Source of the DNA: Phellopilus nigrolimitatus
Lineage: Eukaryota > Basidiomycota > Agaricomycetes > Hymenochaetales > Hymenochaetaceae
Length of the DNA stretch: 64,000 bases
Direction: 5' to 3'
NCBI GenBank assembly: GCA_021029095.1
Contig: JAJOHG010000053.1
Location: 62,001-126,000 of the forward strand
Shown here: in pieces, positions 10,489-22,251 of the stretch
Layout: every line of letters starts with the position of its first letter
How positions within the stretch are numbered: the stretch's first letter is position 1
Notes under the pieces: model-generated
Seen by the model: only the letters and a program-made list of their open reading frames with translations
Told to the model about the DNA's origin: nothing
Database searches by the model: none
Position numbers and translations under genes: made by a program

Positions 10489-12218
10489 TTATTTCTTACT
10501 TTTTGTCTTTTTGCTTGACGAGGCTTCCTTTTCCTCACCCTGAAGAAAAGTCTTATCAGCCGAGTTTCGCACGGAACGGAAGACAGGGACAAACCTTGCG
10601 TTTTGTACCTTTACCCTTGACCACCTTTGCTTTCCCCTTCTCTGGCGAGGATTTTTGCTGAAGAGTGAAGAAGCCATCGAGCCGTCCCTGCTGCTTGGCA
10701 TTCAGAAACTTCGCGAGCTTCTCAGCCCCCTTCCGCACGCGCTCCTCACTGTAGTCAAGTTGTGAGAGACTACATTGCTGCTGCACGAAGAACTCACTTG
10801 AAGCCTTTCTCGGTGACCAGAAATTGCACAAGGCCATCAACGTCGGGCGATTTCCAATCCAACTAGAACCGGATTAGCCCTTTGTATACTTGCGCGTTAA
10901 CGGAAGTCACACCTCAACTTCGTCTGCGGGAAGGACGTCGGGTTTCTCGAAAACCTTTTTGGCTTCCTCCCATGGCCATTCCTCCGGAACGGAAACGCCA
11001 CCCTTCTTCTTCTTGCCTTCTTCACCAGTGTCTTCTTTCGCTGCAGACCTACAATAGAGATGAGAGTTAATAAAAAACGAGATGGCGCGGTATTCACTTC
11101 TCTTGCAGGTGCTCAATGATGGAGCCAAGGTCGCCAAACTCCCGAATGAGTTTCAGTGCGGATTTAGGACCAACACCTTTTATAGGTTCAAGATAGTCGC
11201 AACCTAATAGAATGCAAAGATCGATGAACTGTGAATGGAATACATCAGTAATACTTTCCGAAGAGCAACGATTGAAGTAACCTGGGACATATTCATTTCC
11301 AGGCCTTCGAGAGCCCTCTGAAGATTTATCTCACTGATAGGCTGTTTCTTCGCTTCTGAGAAAGTAAGATGACGGTAGAGTACTGGCGCATTGAACGTGA
11401 GGGTATCCATGTCTTCGGAGCCTGCAGCGAACACCTGCAATTGAACGGGTTCACGAGGGTTGAGAAGCTACTTAGAGAATACGCACTTTTCCTCCTCGAG
11501 CGAGTTCGGCGCACTGTGCTTCCGCCTCTGAAGGAGCCTAAAGAATATCATTTATTTGATACCAAGCCACTTAGAAGTGATAGATCACGCACGATGACAA
11601 CAGGGATGCCCATGAGTCTCAGGAGCTTCCTGCACTCTTCGTTATGCTCCCGGGTCACTTTAACCTGTCGCCGACTGAAGCGTTCCATATCTTCCGCGGT
11701 TCCTGTCTCTTTCGCCTCTTCTCCCTCCTCCTTGGCCTCTTCACGTTTCTCGAAACGCTTGGCAAGCTGCGAAATATATGTTGGGAGCAAATCAGACTGG
11801 ATGAAGTCGTAATATACGCACGACACCAGACTTCAGAGCTGGAGGCTTCCCATCAAACACGTATGCGGGCTTAATTCCGTTCTCAACGATTCGTATAGTA
11901 CGGTAGAAGAAGCCCATGAGATGGCTAATTGACAGTCAGAGGGTACGTTGGAAATATTATAGGTAATCTTGCTCACCTGGTCGTCTCCCCAGCATCATTT
12001 GTAAGCAGCTCGCCATCCTTTTGTCTCACAGCGATAAGGAACTGGTAAATGGACATGGACGCGTCGATGGCGACTTTACGACCGAAGAGCGTCTTGATGT
12101 CGTGTTCCTGTATAGAACCGATTATAGATTTTTAACAGAAATTCAGAACTCAGCTACGCACAGAAATTGCTTTAGGAGCATGTTCATTTATAAGAGCAGT
12201 CAAACCTTTGATACCCAT
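10489..12218 (-). CDS. FEN1: Flap endonuclease 1
   Basis: Structure-specific 5' nuclease (yeast RAD27) that removes 5' flaps in Okazaki fragment maturation and long-patch base excision repair. Eleven exons, from 12162-12218 down to 10489-10539, with introns of 49-55 nt, give 401 aa, close to the usual 380-400. It starts [10 protein letters not shown] with Gly2 retained. Metal ligands are visible: Asp in VAIDASMS, Asp in VFDGKPP, both Glu of APSEAEAQC, both Asp of GSEDMDTL, and Asp in [15 protein letters not shown], the helix-hairpin-helix region. [16 protein letters not shown] matches the helical gateway. Near the C-terminus QGRLDGFF is a PCNA-interacting PIP box, followed by a Lys-rich tail. 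All expected residues are present, so it should be active. Confidence 0.97.
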
Positions 12219-12703
12219 GTTGTTACTGTTGGCTGGTGGTGGCTTGGTGCAAGACGCGGACTATCCGACGCGTTGAGTCTATGATGTAACGGCACAGTGA
12301 CGTTAATGTGACATATCGTGTCTTCACCTAACCTATTTCAGCCGGTTTTTGAACACAAAGGCCAGAAATTAAAGTAAGCCTGTTCAATGAATGGAATGTA
12401 TCCGGTGTCAAGTACAGCATATACATGTACTCATCTGAGTTGAGAAAAATGACCCCAAATGAGAAACGTTAAAATTACGTAAGCAAGTGTGACCGCAATA
12501 TTTGTGTCACAACAGGGACCAAATATGGCGATCGGTGAGTGACTCCCGCTCATCTCGTCGAAGTCGTGTGGCCCGGACTCCGCTCAACTGTTTTCCTACC
12601 TCCTCTACGACGCTCTCAACGGCGACGACGACCCCGTTGTGCAGCCTTACGACACATTTAACGTCGTTGGCGCTTCCTATAGCGCCGAAACTATTGTTTA
12701 ACC
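12219..12703. promoter_or_regulatory. Shared divergent promoter region of FEN1 and TPR/MLP1
   Basis: 485 nt between the FEN1 start (reading left) and the TPR start (reading right). Both promoters must lie here. No TATA box, coding frame or RNA gene is evident. Confidence 0.45.
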
Positions 12704-15700
12704 ATGCCGCCCCGACGGAAGAGCAGTAGGAAGGCCGCCCATGTCGAGGCCGACGCTGATGGGGACAATGCTTCCCAAGGCACCGGACGCTCAACACCTC
12801 CGCCCAGCGCACTCTTTACCATTGGGCCACTTATGTCCGGCATAGACATTCCCTCACTCACAAGTTTCTTCCCAGACGCTTCGCTTGAGACACCTTCACC
12901 AGATCTCATCATCAAGTGCTACAAACTCATCCTTTCGCAAAGCGAACGGCTCGATATCAGAGAACGAGAGAACGAGGATCTTCAGGCAGAATGCGAGAGG
13001 AAGGAAATCGAACTTGACCAGGCCTTACAGGACCGAGAGAACGCTGTCCGCGATCTGGAGTCGTCCGTCGAGAACGTTCAAAATGAACTCGGAATGGTGA
13101 AAGCGGAGAAATTAGACCTTGGTAAGCATACATCCAAAGCGGGCTTTGTCTAATAACTAACGTAGGCCGTTGTGTCTGTATAGCTGCCACATGTGCCTCG
13201 TTGCAAGTGGAACTGAAATCGGTCAAAACTTCCCAGTTTAGTTCATCGCATGAGTCTGTCAGCGCCAAGATGAGAGTGGATGAAATTGAAAGAGAGAAGT
13301 CGGATCTTATGGGCGTTATTAGTCGTCTTCAAGAAGACGGAGCTATGAGAGCGGAGGAGGTCATTCGTTTGCGCGAAAGCCTCAAGACAGTTCGCAAAGA
13401 GGCGCAAGACATGGAGTCAAGCTTGCGGGACATAAGGTCAGCGGAAAGATCAATGACGGTGAGTAACACTTTGCTTTGCAATGCAGCTATTCGAATTTGA
13501 TTGTCTCTCAGTACAAAGTCGAGACTTTAACCCATCAACTTCAACTTGCCCGTGATGAAAACGACCGTACGAATACCGAACTGTCAAAGAAGTCCGAGGA
13601 ATTCTCCACATACCGCCGAGACAAGCATACGGAAATCGTACAACTACAATCTGAGCTTGACGCGCTCAAACAGACGCACAATCAAACGTTGACTACTCTC
13701 CGCGCACTACAATCCTCTCATAACAACCAATCTCACCAACTATCTCAGACGTTACAGAAGGTGCAGGACTTGACTGGTCAGCTAGCAGATCAAGATGCCA
13801 AATATGCTAGCGAGGCTGCTAACCTCCGCCGTCTGGTGCAAATGATGGAGGAACGTGAGATTCAGGCGAAGCTACTGGTGGAAGGCATAGAGAAGGACTG
13901 GGAGGGACTTGGTGAAAAGACTGCTGTTCGCGAGCAGAAGTTCCGTGAGGCTCTGGAGGAAGAGAAGCAGAGATCGACTGAGCTTGAGAAGGAGCTGGAG
14001 GATATGAAGTTGGTTATGGAGCGGATCAACAGGGGCGAGCTTCCTCTTCCTCTGAGTCAGCGACCCGGTACTCCGGGAAGCCCAGCTGCTACAATGGGGG
14101 ACAGCCTGTACGGCGTGAGCCCGGGCCTTGCTATGCTTAATCGGATGCAAAAGAGTGGGAAGACGTTTACAGAAGTGTACGCTGATTATGTCAGAGTACA
14201 GAGCGAGCTCTCGATCAAGACGAGTGAGTTGGAAAGAATGGACCGGGCTCTCACCGAAGTCTTGAGCGAGCTTGAAGAAAAGGTATGTTCGCCAGCCAAT
14301 CCATCCCTTGAAACTGAAACTCATCTACTTGTTCTCAGGCACCCGCTCTTGCTCAACAGAAGCTGGAAATTGTGCGCGCTCAAGCCGATTCTCAGCAACT
14401 CGCCACGCAGCTTAACCAGGCTCTCACCGAACGAGACGGCTTCATGGCGCAGATTCAAGAGTATCGCCAGAAATATTCTAGGGCCGAGAAGGAGAATAAC
14501 TTACAGCAGCAGCAGCTGGACGATCTTGGGCGACAGTTGAAAACTCTGCTGAAGGAACTCGGTCGTCTTCAAGATCCAACGATCCCGTCAGATGAACACA
14601 TGGAGGGAATTTCGCCTGCGGAGAATATCGACGCCGTCATTACGAACAACCTTGTCCTTTACCGCTCTATTCCTCAATTGCAAGAGCAGAACCAGAAGCT
14701 TCTTAAGATTACAAGGGATTTAGGTGCAAGGATGGAGGACGAGGAGAAGGAGTACAAAGAGCGGCTTGATCGCGAGCAGAGCGAAGCCGTCCGCGAAGCG
14801 CACGAGGCCCTCCAGACGCTTCAGATAAAATTGGAGAATCAACAGAAGAGCTCGCAATTGACTATCCAAGCATATTCCAAGGAGAGGGATACTCTAAAGA
14901 CCATGTTGGCGCGGTACGAGCGACACGGCGCCGCCCCTGAGGCCGCTTCCTCCGCTACTCCTCAAGTCAATGGTCGTACACATGAGCCTTCTGAACTCGA
15001 GAAGGAGCTCGAGGAAGCTCGGAATAATTTTGATGCCTATCGGCGGGAAATGGGTGTCGACAGCATTAAGTTGCGCGAAGAAGTTGTTCAATATCAACGC
15101 GAAGCGAACCACTTGGGTGCGGCTCTGGCAAAGGCAAATGCGAAGATCGAGTTCCTTAACGGTGAGTGTCATTCACGTTCTGTCGCACAGCTGCGGTATT
15201 TAACAGGAGTTCTGCAGAGCGACATCGTATGGCTCAGGAGCAATACGTTATGCAGGAGCGCGACTATCAGAATGTGACCAAACGCAACCAGCAGCTATAC
15301 GACCAGTACACTCGCCTCGATATTGCGTGCAACCATGCCTCTGAGGAACTTACAAGCGCAAACAGCTCCATCGAGCGCTTACGAAACGAGTGCGCGAACC
15401 TCCGCGCAGAGAAGAAGATCTGGGAGGTGATTGACTTCTGCCCTAGAACCTAAAGACAAACTAATCATAAAGCCTTCGTACAGAGTGTTCAAGCCCGCTT
15501 ACTTGATGAGAACAAAATGCTTTCCGTTGAAAGATCGCGCATGTCGGACTTAATGGGCAATGTCCAGAAGATGCACAATGATATCGACAGGGCTAACGAG
15601 AGCGACAGGCGTAGATTCGAATCTCAAATTCAAGCACTGGAAAGCCAGGCGTTCGTCTTACATTTTTTTCTTCTGCTTATGTATCTCGTCGCTGACTTTA

Positions 15701-18700
15701 TACAGTCAGGATTTGCGTACCCAGGTGTCTCGTGAACGTGATATTGTCTATCAGGTCACGTCGCAGAAAGACATTGAGGTGCATGAGCTTCGTTCAAAGA
15801 TCGACCGTACCGTAAGTGTGGTTTCGTCTTAGCTTATATTTTGATGCATCGGCTGACCTTATTACAGGTAGAAGATCTATCCAAGGCCCGCGAAGCGGTT
15901 GTTGCAGCTGAGACGAGTCGCAAGCATCTCCAGGAGCGTGTCGACGACCTTGTTAAGCAGATGCAGACGAACGAAGAAAAGCTTGCAGTCTACGAACGGC
16001 GCCCCGTCCCTGCTAGCTCTTCGCACGCAACATCGGAAGAGTCGGGTACGGAGCAAGAGCTCAAGACCGAGGTGGCAGAGCTTCGGTACGTTTTGAAAAT
16101 TCATGAAAATCTCCGTTTATTCATTAGTTACGCAGGGGTGCACTGAAAGCCGCCGAAGTCGACCTTGCAACTGCTCGAAGCCACGTGCAGCAGTTCCAGG
16201 AGATTAGCCAAGCAAGCGAAGACGCGCTGAAATCGCTCACGGAGTCGCACGATGAGTATAAATCATCTACGGAAGCTCAAATAGTTAGGTTCGAGGTGTG
16301 TAATTCTCTTAGTTGTTTGAGTAACCACTCTCATATATTCTGTCTTTCCGTAGACTCAACAGAAAGCTCTTGACGAGAAGATTGGTTCTATGCAGGGAGA
16401 GCTGAACAGGCTGAATGAAAGGAATGCTGATCTACAGCAGACGTTAGAGAGAGAGAGAGCCGCTTTTGCTCAGGACAAAAAGACGTTGGAGGACACCATT
16501 GTTGATATCACTAATGCTGAGATGAACACTCGAACCGATCAGGCGTCACGAGAGAGCGATGTTCGTGAACAGATGGAACGCGCCAAGGCATGATTTTCTT
16601 TTGCTTTGTACTATGGGCTCTGGCTGATATCACAAAATCAGGCTGCAGAAGAGAAATACTCTCGCGAAGTTGTGGCGCATGCAGAGTCCATAAAAATGGT
16701 CGACAGTCTCAAACGGGAGATTAACGAAGCTCGCGCGACCGTTCGCGAGAAGATTATGCTTGCAGAAACGGCACAAGCCAATATTGCTGCCTCCGAAGGT
16801 AGTTGGAAGCAGCAAAAGGAGGCCCTCGACAAGGAGGTTTCTGATCTCAACTCCCGTTACAAAGATCTCGTCGCTCAGAATGCCATGCTGCATCAGCACC
16901 TGGAGGCAGTTAACTCACAGGCGTCGCGCATTCGCCAAGCTGCTGATTCAGCTGTAAACGTGACACATGATAGTAGCGAGGCAGACGATGTCGATGGGCG
17001 AATGGCGGAGTTGCGTTCCGTCGTTGCCTACCTTCGCAAGGAGAAGGAGATCGTTGACCTGCAGCTCGAGCTGTCTAAGCAAGAGAATGCTCGTCTCAAA
17101 ACTCAAATGGACCACCTTGCCCAAAGTCTTGAAGAGACGAGAACAACGCTATCAAATGTCAGTTCGACTTCAGCTCGAAGAGTGTTTTTTATTGACCCTC
17201 ATGATAGGAGCGCGAACAAGCTGTGAACTCTGTTGAGAGCTCTGCAGAACATACCGAGTTACTCGAGCGGATTAATCAACTTAACATCCTCCGTGAAAGC
17301 AATGCCACTCTTCGAGCGGAAAGCGACGCTCACGCTCGCAAAGCACGCCAGCTCGAATCTACGCTGAACCAGCTTAGGACCGAGTTAGGCCCTGTGAAGG
17401 AAGAGGCTAGAATTCTTAGGGCTGAGCTGGAAGAGAAGGAGCGTCAGACTCACCGTTTGGAGGATGAAAATCGCCAATGGAAAGAACGCAATAGCCAACT
17501 TCTGACGAAGGTCAGTTAAAGGACTCCGACCGGTGCGCTGGTGAAAGATGCTTACTGTCATTTCAGTACGATCGCATCGATCCCAACGACGTTCAAGCAC
17601 TCAAAGACGAGATCGAGGACCTTCAGATCGATCTTCGCAAGGCCGAGGAAGACAAGGCTACTTACACCGCGGAAGCCGAGACTCAGGCGAAGCTGGTATG
17701 TAGATCATTTCTTCCCAATTTCGGTCGGAATGTTTCACTTAATATTGTTTAGCTTGAAGATACTTCAGCTACTCTTGCTGACTTCAGGACGAAGTATCAA
17801 TCGCTCAGTCAGGAATCTCGTAATCGCCTTGGACAGATGAATGGCCAGCTTTCAAAGTTAAACGAGACTGTCTCAGAGCTCCGAAAACAGGTTAAAGATC
17901 TCACGGCAGAAAAAGATCAACTCGCTAGCCAAAGCACTGCAGCAACAACAGACTCCAACGTTGAGGTTGAAGCTCTCAAAAGTCAATTGTCGTCTATCAC
18001 GCAGGAGAAGGATTCTGCAGCGAAATTACTTGCAGAGGAATTGGAGCGGTCAGCGAAAGCCATTGCAGATCATAATGCCGCTCTGGTCAGTGCCCATTTC
18101 TTGTACTAGGAACAGACTATCTCATGTTCGCTTACAGGTTGCATTGCGGGAAGAGCGAGACAAACTTCTTGCCGAGAAAGCGTCTGATCCAGGCGGCGAT
18201 GCGTCGGCCGTTGAGTCTCTCGATGTCGCCCAACTTCGACAGCAACTGGAGACCGAGAAGGCAGAGCTGAGCAAAGCTCGCGACGAGGCACTCGCTCGTG
18301 CTAAGGTATTTTGTATTACACTGACCTAGAATTTGCTTGATGTTGATCTTTTCAATTAGTCTGCAGAAGAGCGCGTTGCGAAGGCTTTGAACGACGCGCG
18401 AAACGTTCGTTTGCAAAACGTAAAGACTTTTCTTACATTTGATTATGCATAGTCTCATTCTCATAATGCTGTAATACAGGAAAAGTTCCAGGAGCGTATG
18501 AAAGAGAATAATGAGAGGAGGTTTGCAGCGGATGAAAAGCTCGCCGCTTTGGTCGAGAAGCACAAGCAAGAGCAGGAAGAGGCTGTGGCTGCCGCTACAG
18601 CCAAGTTACGTTCCGAACTGCAAGCTCCTGAAACGGACGCCCTCAAGTTAGCGGCTTTTCGACATGGCGAAGAATTGCGCATGCTGGAAGCGAAGCTTGT

Positions 18701-19448
18701 TGCAAAGCATGAAGAGGAGCTTAGCGCTGTGATCGAGAAAGCCCGACGGGATGCTGCAGCGTCGGCATCGCCAGGCGAAGACAAGAAATCGACCGAAGAG
18801 CAGGAACAAGCTCTCAAATCGGCTACGGAACGCGGTAGGATGGAGTCGGCAACAAAGTTAAAACTGAAGGATAGCATGCTACTGAAGGCCCAGACCAACG
18901 TCAAGAATCTGGAGGCGCAGATTAAAGCATGGCGTGAAGCAGGGTTAATCCCTGCAGATACACCTACTGTGCCACTAGCTGCTGCTGCCAATCCTGCCAA
19001 ACCTGCTGTTTCCATTCCTGCCAAACCAGTGCCTGTCGCTTCAACTTCTGCAAGTTCACCTGCCGCAGCTGTGGCTGGTAGCTCGGCATCTGCAACGTCG
19101 GCAACGCTGCCGCGGAAACCCTCGGTGAACGTCACCGCTGGGGCTAACGCTACGGAAGCCAGTGCTCGGGGGGCACGTGGAGGGGTGCGGGGGACGCGGG
19201 GTGCTGGACGAGGAGTGGCCCGTGGAGGAGCATCACGAGGGGGCGCACCTGCGGCTCTCGCGCAGGCCGTTGCAAACAATTCGGCCGACTCTGTCTCCAT
19301 CATAGGAGCCGCTGGGAAGCGCAATCGCGAGGAAGCAGATGGACCAGACTCTTTGGCGAAACGGATAAAACCTGCTGAGGGCGCAGGAAAGCCGGTTGTT
19401 GTGAGGCGCGATCGGATACCAATCACGAACCCTACACCTCCCACTTAA
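12704..19448 (+). CDS. MLP1: Nuclear basket nucleoporin TPR/MLP1-like
   Basis: Giant coiled-coil protein of the nuclear pore basket, involved in mRNA quality control, chromatin anchoring and SUMO/spindle functions. Seventeen exons starting 12704-13121 and ending 18480-19448 join in frame to 1952 aa. After a short basic N-terminus (PPRRKSSRKAA) the protein is almost continuous heptad coiled coil to about residue 1750. Diagnostic TPR-family text includes YADYVRVQSELSIKTSELERM and the conserved LNILRESNATLR plus YDRIDPNDVQ region. The last 200 residues are disordered with Ala/Pro/Ser, an RGG-like patch (GARGGVRGTRGAGRG) and a basic KRNREE..LAKRIK signal that may be a nuclear localisation signal. 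Intron 10 (16588-16641) uses a GC donor. The final nine codons and the 3' flank are duplicated at 22043. Confidence 0.93.
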
Positions 19449-19586
19449 CATTTTGTCTTTATTGACGTTTCCTTGCTCCAATCTTTGCATGTGTCTGTAC
19501 TCGTGTATTTCTAGTTATTTTTGTTTTATTCGGTCTTTTGCTATAGCATACCTGTAGAAGCTGGAGGATATGACTTTGCCCAAGTA
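19421..19586. repeat. Left copy of a 166-bp direct repeat (end of TPR gene plus 3' flank)
   Basis: The sequence from the last codons of TPR through the following downstream DNA recurs at 22043-22208 with the same order, including CTTGCTCCAATCTTTGCATG and GCTGGAGGATATGACTTTGC. By eye most positions match, with scattered substitutions and few indels. The two copies bracket a 2.46-kb insert. Confidence 0.9.
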
Positions 19587-19985
19587 GAAATTGACGAACG
19601 ATCGACGTTACCTAACACGGAAGGAAATTGTCATGTCGTGTTGTTGCACGTCCATTGGTCTTCACAGGAAACCCTGAAGACATAAAGCATACCGTGCAGG
19701 AGGAATCCATTCTAAAAAGGGCACTGTTTTTATACACCAGATGGTAGAAACAGTATATACAATTGTTTATCAACTTGAATGAAAGGAAAATGTGAAGAAT
19801 TGAGTGAGCAGCATATTTTCGAAGGTCTGAGACAAAAAATATTCGAACTCGGCCAACAATGAAAATGACTTCTTACTCGTCTCAACCAACTCGCTTAACC
19901 AATTCGCTCAACCGACTCCCTTAGCGAAGCGAGTTCTTTCGCGTTCTACTATTCTTCTATACTGACCCGCTCGCCTACTTGTGTA
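19587..19985. other. 5' flank of the inserted gene
   Basis: About 400 nt between the left repeat and the protease-like frame. It contains an AT-rich stretch near 19720-19860 and repeated CAACC/CTCAACC motifs at 19880-19915. A missing short first exon of the protease-like gene may lie here; an ATG at 19861 opens a short frame but I could not join it cleanly. Confidence 0.4.
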
Positions 19986-21781
19986 GTGATTTCTTCGCAA
20001 TTCGTTACTGCGTGTATCGTCTATGCTCGGGAGCATGTCCAGAGCTCTGCCATCCCCCCCACCGAAAGCAAGTTCTCCCAGCTCAGCCTCTTGAACGACT
20101 ACGTGTCCAGCGCTTCCTCCAACTCCCCTCCCTATGTTGTCTCCAAGCTCGAGGCGATGTTCTACTATTCGGGCATTTCTCCGACTCCCCCGAAGCTCGT
20201 CTACCGTACGGGGAGTTCGAAGACGCCCTGGGTCAAGCCTACGGGACTCGAGTCCTATCGCAAGCTCAAGCAAGCGCGTGGGGTGTTCGGCCACAAGCTC
20301 AACGTCGTCTGGAAGGTCGTGGGTCCCCTGGTTCGGGACCTGCTGAACACCCAGAGGGTCGCTTGGACGTCCATCGACGTCGTTCGCTTCATCACCGACG
20401 GAGACGGAGACGAGAAGATCCGCGGTCCTGTCGTGCTCTGGGTCGGTGTTCGTCCCGATTCGCTCCAGGCCGAGGACGCCTTCAACTCGGGCAATGAGAT
20501 CCTTGACCTTCTCGCGAGCTTCGACATCGTCGATGTCGAGGTCGAATACCGCGAGTCCGTCTACAAGCGGTCGGTCGGTCCAGCGCTTCTTCGCTCCGTT
20601 TCCAACCTCAACACCACCGCGGACGTTCGCAGTCCCCTTACTCCCGCTCTCGGACTCCACATCGCTGCCTCTGACAGGCCCGGCACCCAGGGCACCATGG
20701 CCCTCTACTTCGCCGAGGGTGGCAACAGCGACAAGGTGTTGGGTCTTACCTGTCACCACGTCCTCTTCAAGACAGACGGGGCAACCAACGACGACTACGT
20801 CTTCCCGGGCGCCGGTGCGCCTCTCCAGTATGTCCAGCTGCTCGGCACTCGCGCCTTCGACAAGCTTCTCCACTCCATCAAGATGCGTATCGGTCATTCC
20901 GGTGTCATGGTCGAGATTTACGAGGGGCAGATCAAGAGGTTGGAGGCGAGGGTGTGTGGTGACGACGAGGAGGACGTTGCGGAGGCGAAGGAGTTGAAGA
21001 AGACTCGGGGCTTGTTGGACGACGCGAACGAGGCGATCGAGGATCTCGAGAAGTTCTACGAGAAGGTCAAGAAGGAGTGGGGCAAGCCCAGCCAGCGCAC
21101 CATCGGCTACATCCGCTCCTCCCCCGCCATCGCCTTCAACGTCGGTCCCGAAGGCTTCACCGAGGACTGGGGCGTGTTCGAGCTCGACGGTCCCAAGTTC
21201 AAGGACGCGTTCAAGGGCAATTTCATCGATCTTGGTGTGTTTCGATTTATCTCATTCCAAGTCGTCTAGTCTAACGGTTACACTCAGGCACGGAGATCCC
21301 GCCCGACCAGTTCACCTTAAAGATGTATCCCCGCGACGACGGCAAGACGAGCTTCAAATACCCCGGCAATCGTCTCCTCCAACTCCGCGACATGATCACG
21401 GAAGAGCGCATGCGCGACCCCGACATGCTCGACCACAACAACGAGGCCTGCTTGCTCGTCATCAAGAACGGCAACGCTACCGACGTCACCATCGGACGCG
21501 CGACGGGAATCTTCTCGTTCGTTCGCGACGACGAAACCGGTCAGGAGTCGATGGAGTGGGCTATCTATAACTACGACAACAAGTCTGGCGTGTTCTCAGC
21601 CCCCGGTGACTGCGGGTCCATCATCGTCGACGGACTTGGTCGCATCGGTGGCCTTCTAACCGGCGGCACTGGCAAAACGGAGACCTCGGACGTTACCTAC
21701 GCCACCCCCATGTGGTGGCTCTGGCCCCGCATCAAGCAGCACTTCCCCAACGCCCACCTCTACCCCACCACCATGGCCTAG
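19986..21781 (+). CDS. Trypsin-fold protease-like protein with GDCGS active-site motif
   Basis: One 53-nt intron (21235-21287) joins two long exons to about 580 residues. The frame is open from 19986, but the first in-frame ATG is at 20158, so the true start or a small upstream exon is unresolved. The C-terminal half looks like a chymotrypsin-fold domain: LTCHHVLF (possible catalytic His, about residue 256 of the open frame), DWGVFELD (possible Asp, about 394) and SAPGDCGSII followed by GGLLTGG (about 522). At the nucleophile position of GDSGG the residue is Cys, as in viral-type cysteine proteases of the same fold; the Ser comes two places later. A charged coiled coil (about residues 310-370) splits the domain between His and Asp. 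No signal peptide is seen. Third codon positions are strongly C/G, unlike neighbouring genes. It lies between the two copies of the TPR-end repeat, suggesting insertion. Function is inferred only. Confidence 0.72.
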
Positions 21782-22042
21782 GCGCCGCGACGACAAGAAC
21801 GACATCGTCGACGCTGGCGAGCCGTCTCGCTTCATTTGCTTCTGCGACTTCTTCTCCTTTCTTCACGCTCCGTTATTCATTGGTTGGTTGTTGGTGCGGA
21901 CGGGTGCTTTGACCGGTGGATCGCTGCTTCGGTTCGTCTCTCTGCTCCGTCTCATCTTTTCGTACTTATAACTAACGACCTTACTGTAATGTCTAGGCCT
22001 TGGATTCCTTTCTCTTTCCCCTTTTTGTAAAGCTCATCGACT
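21782..22042. other. 3' flank of the inserted gene
   Basis: Pyrimidine-rich 3' flank between the protease-like stop and the right repeat. No gene seen. The boundary with the repeat is sharp at AATCACGAACC. Confidence 0.5.
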
Positions 22043-22208
22043 AATCACGAACCCTACACCTCCCACTTAACATATTGTCTTTACCGACGATTCCTTGCTC
22101 CAATCTTTGCATGTGTCTATACTCGTGTATTTATAGTTATAGTTTATTTTATTTAGTCCTTTGCTATAGTATACTGTAGAGGCTGGAGGATATGACTTTG
22201 CCTAAGTA
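22043..22208. repeat. Right copy of the 166-bp direct repeat
   Basis: Second copy of the TPR 3' end, including a remnant of its last codons (AATCACGAACCCTACACCTC) and downstream DNA. It stops about 40 nt before the ATG of the YEATS gene, so it also acts as that gene's near promoter. Confidence 0.9.
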
Positions 22209-22251
22209 CATGTTATGATTCGCGCGTGATCGACACTGACCCTTGGCCTCA

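Noticed and set aside
19587..22042. Retrotransposon or DNA transposon as the source of the insert
   Set aside because: No transposase, reverse transcriptase, terminal inverted repeats or poly-A tail; the gene also has an intron.
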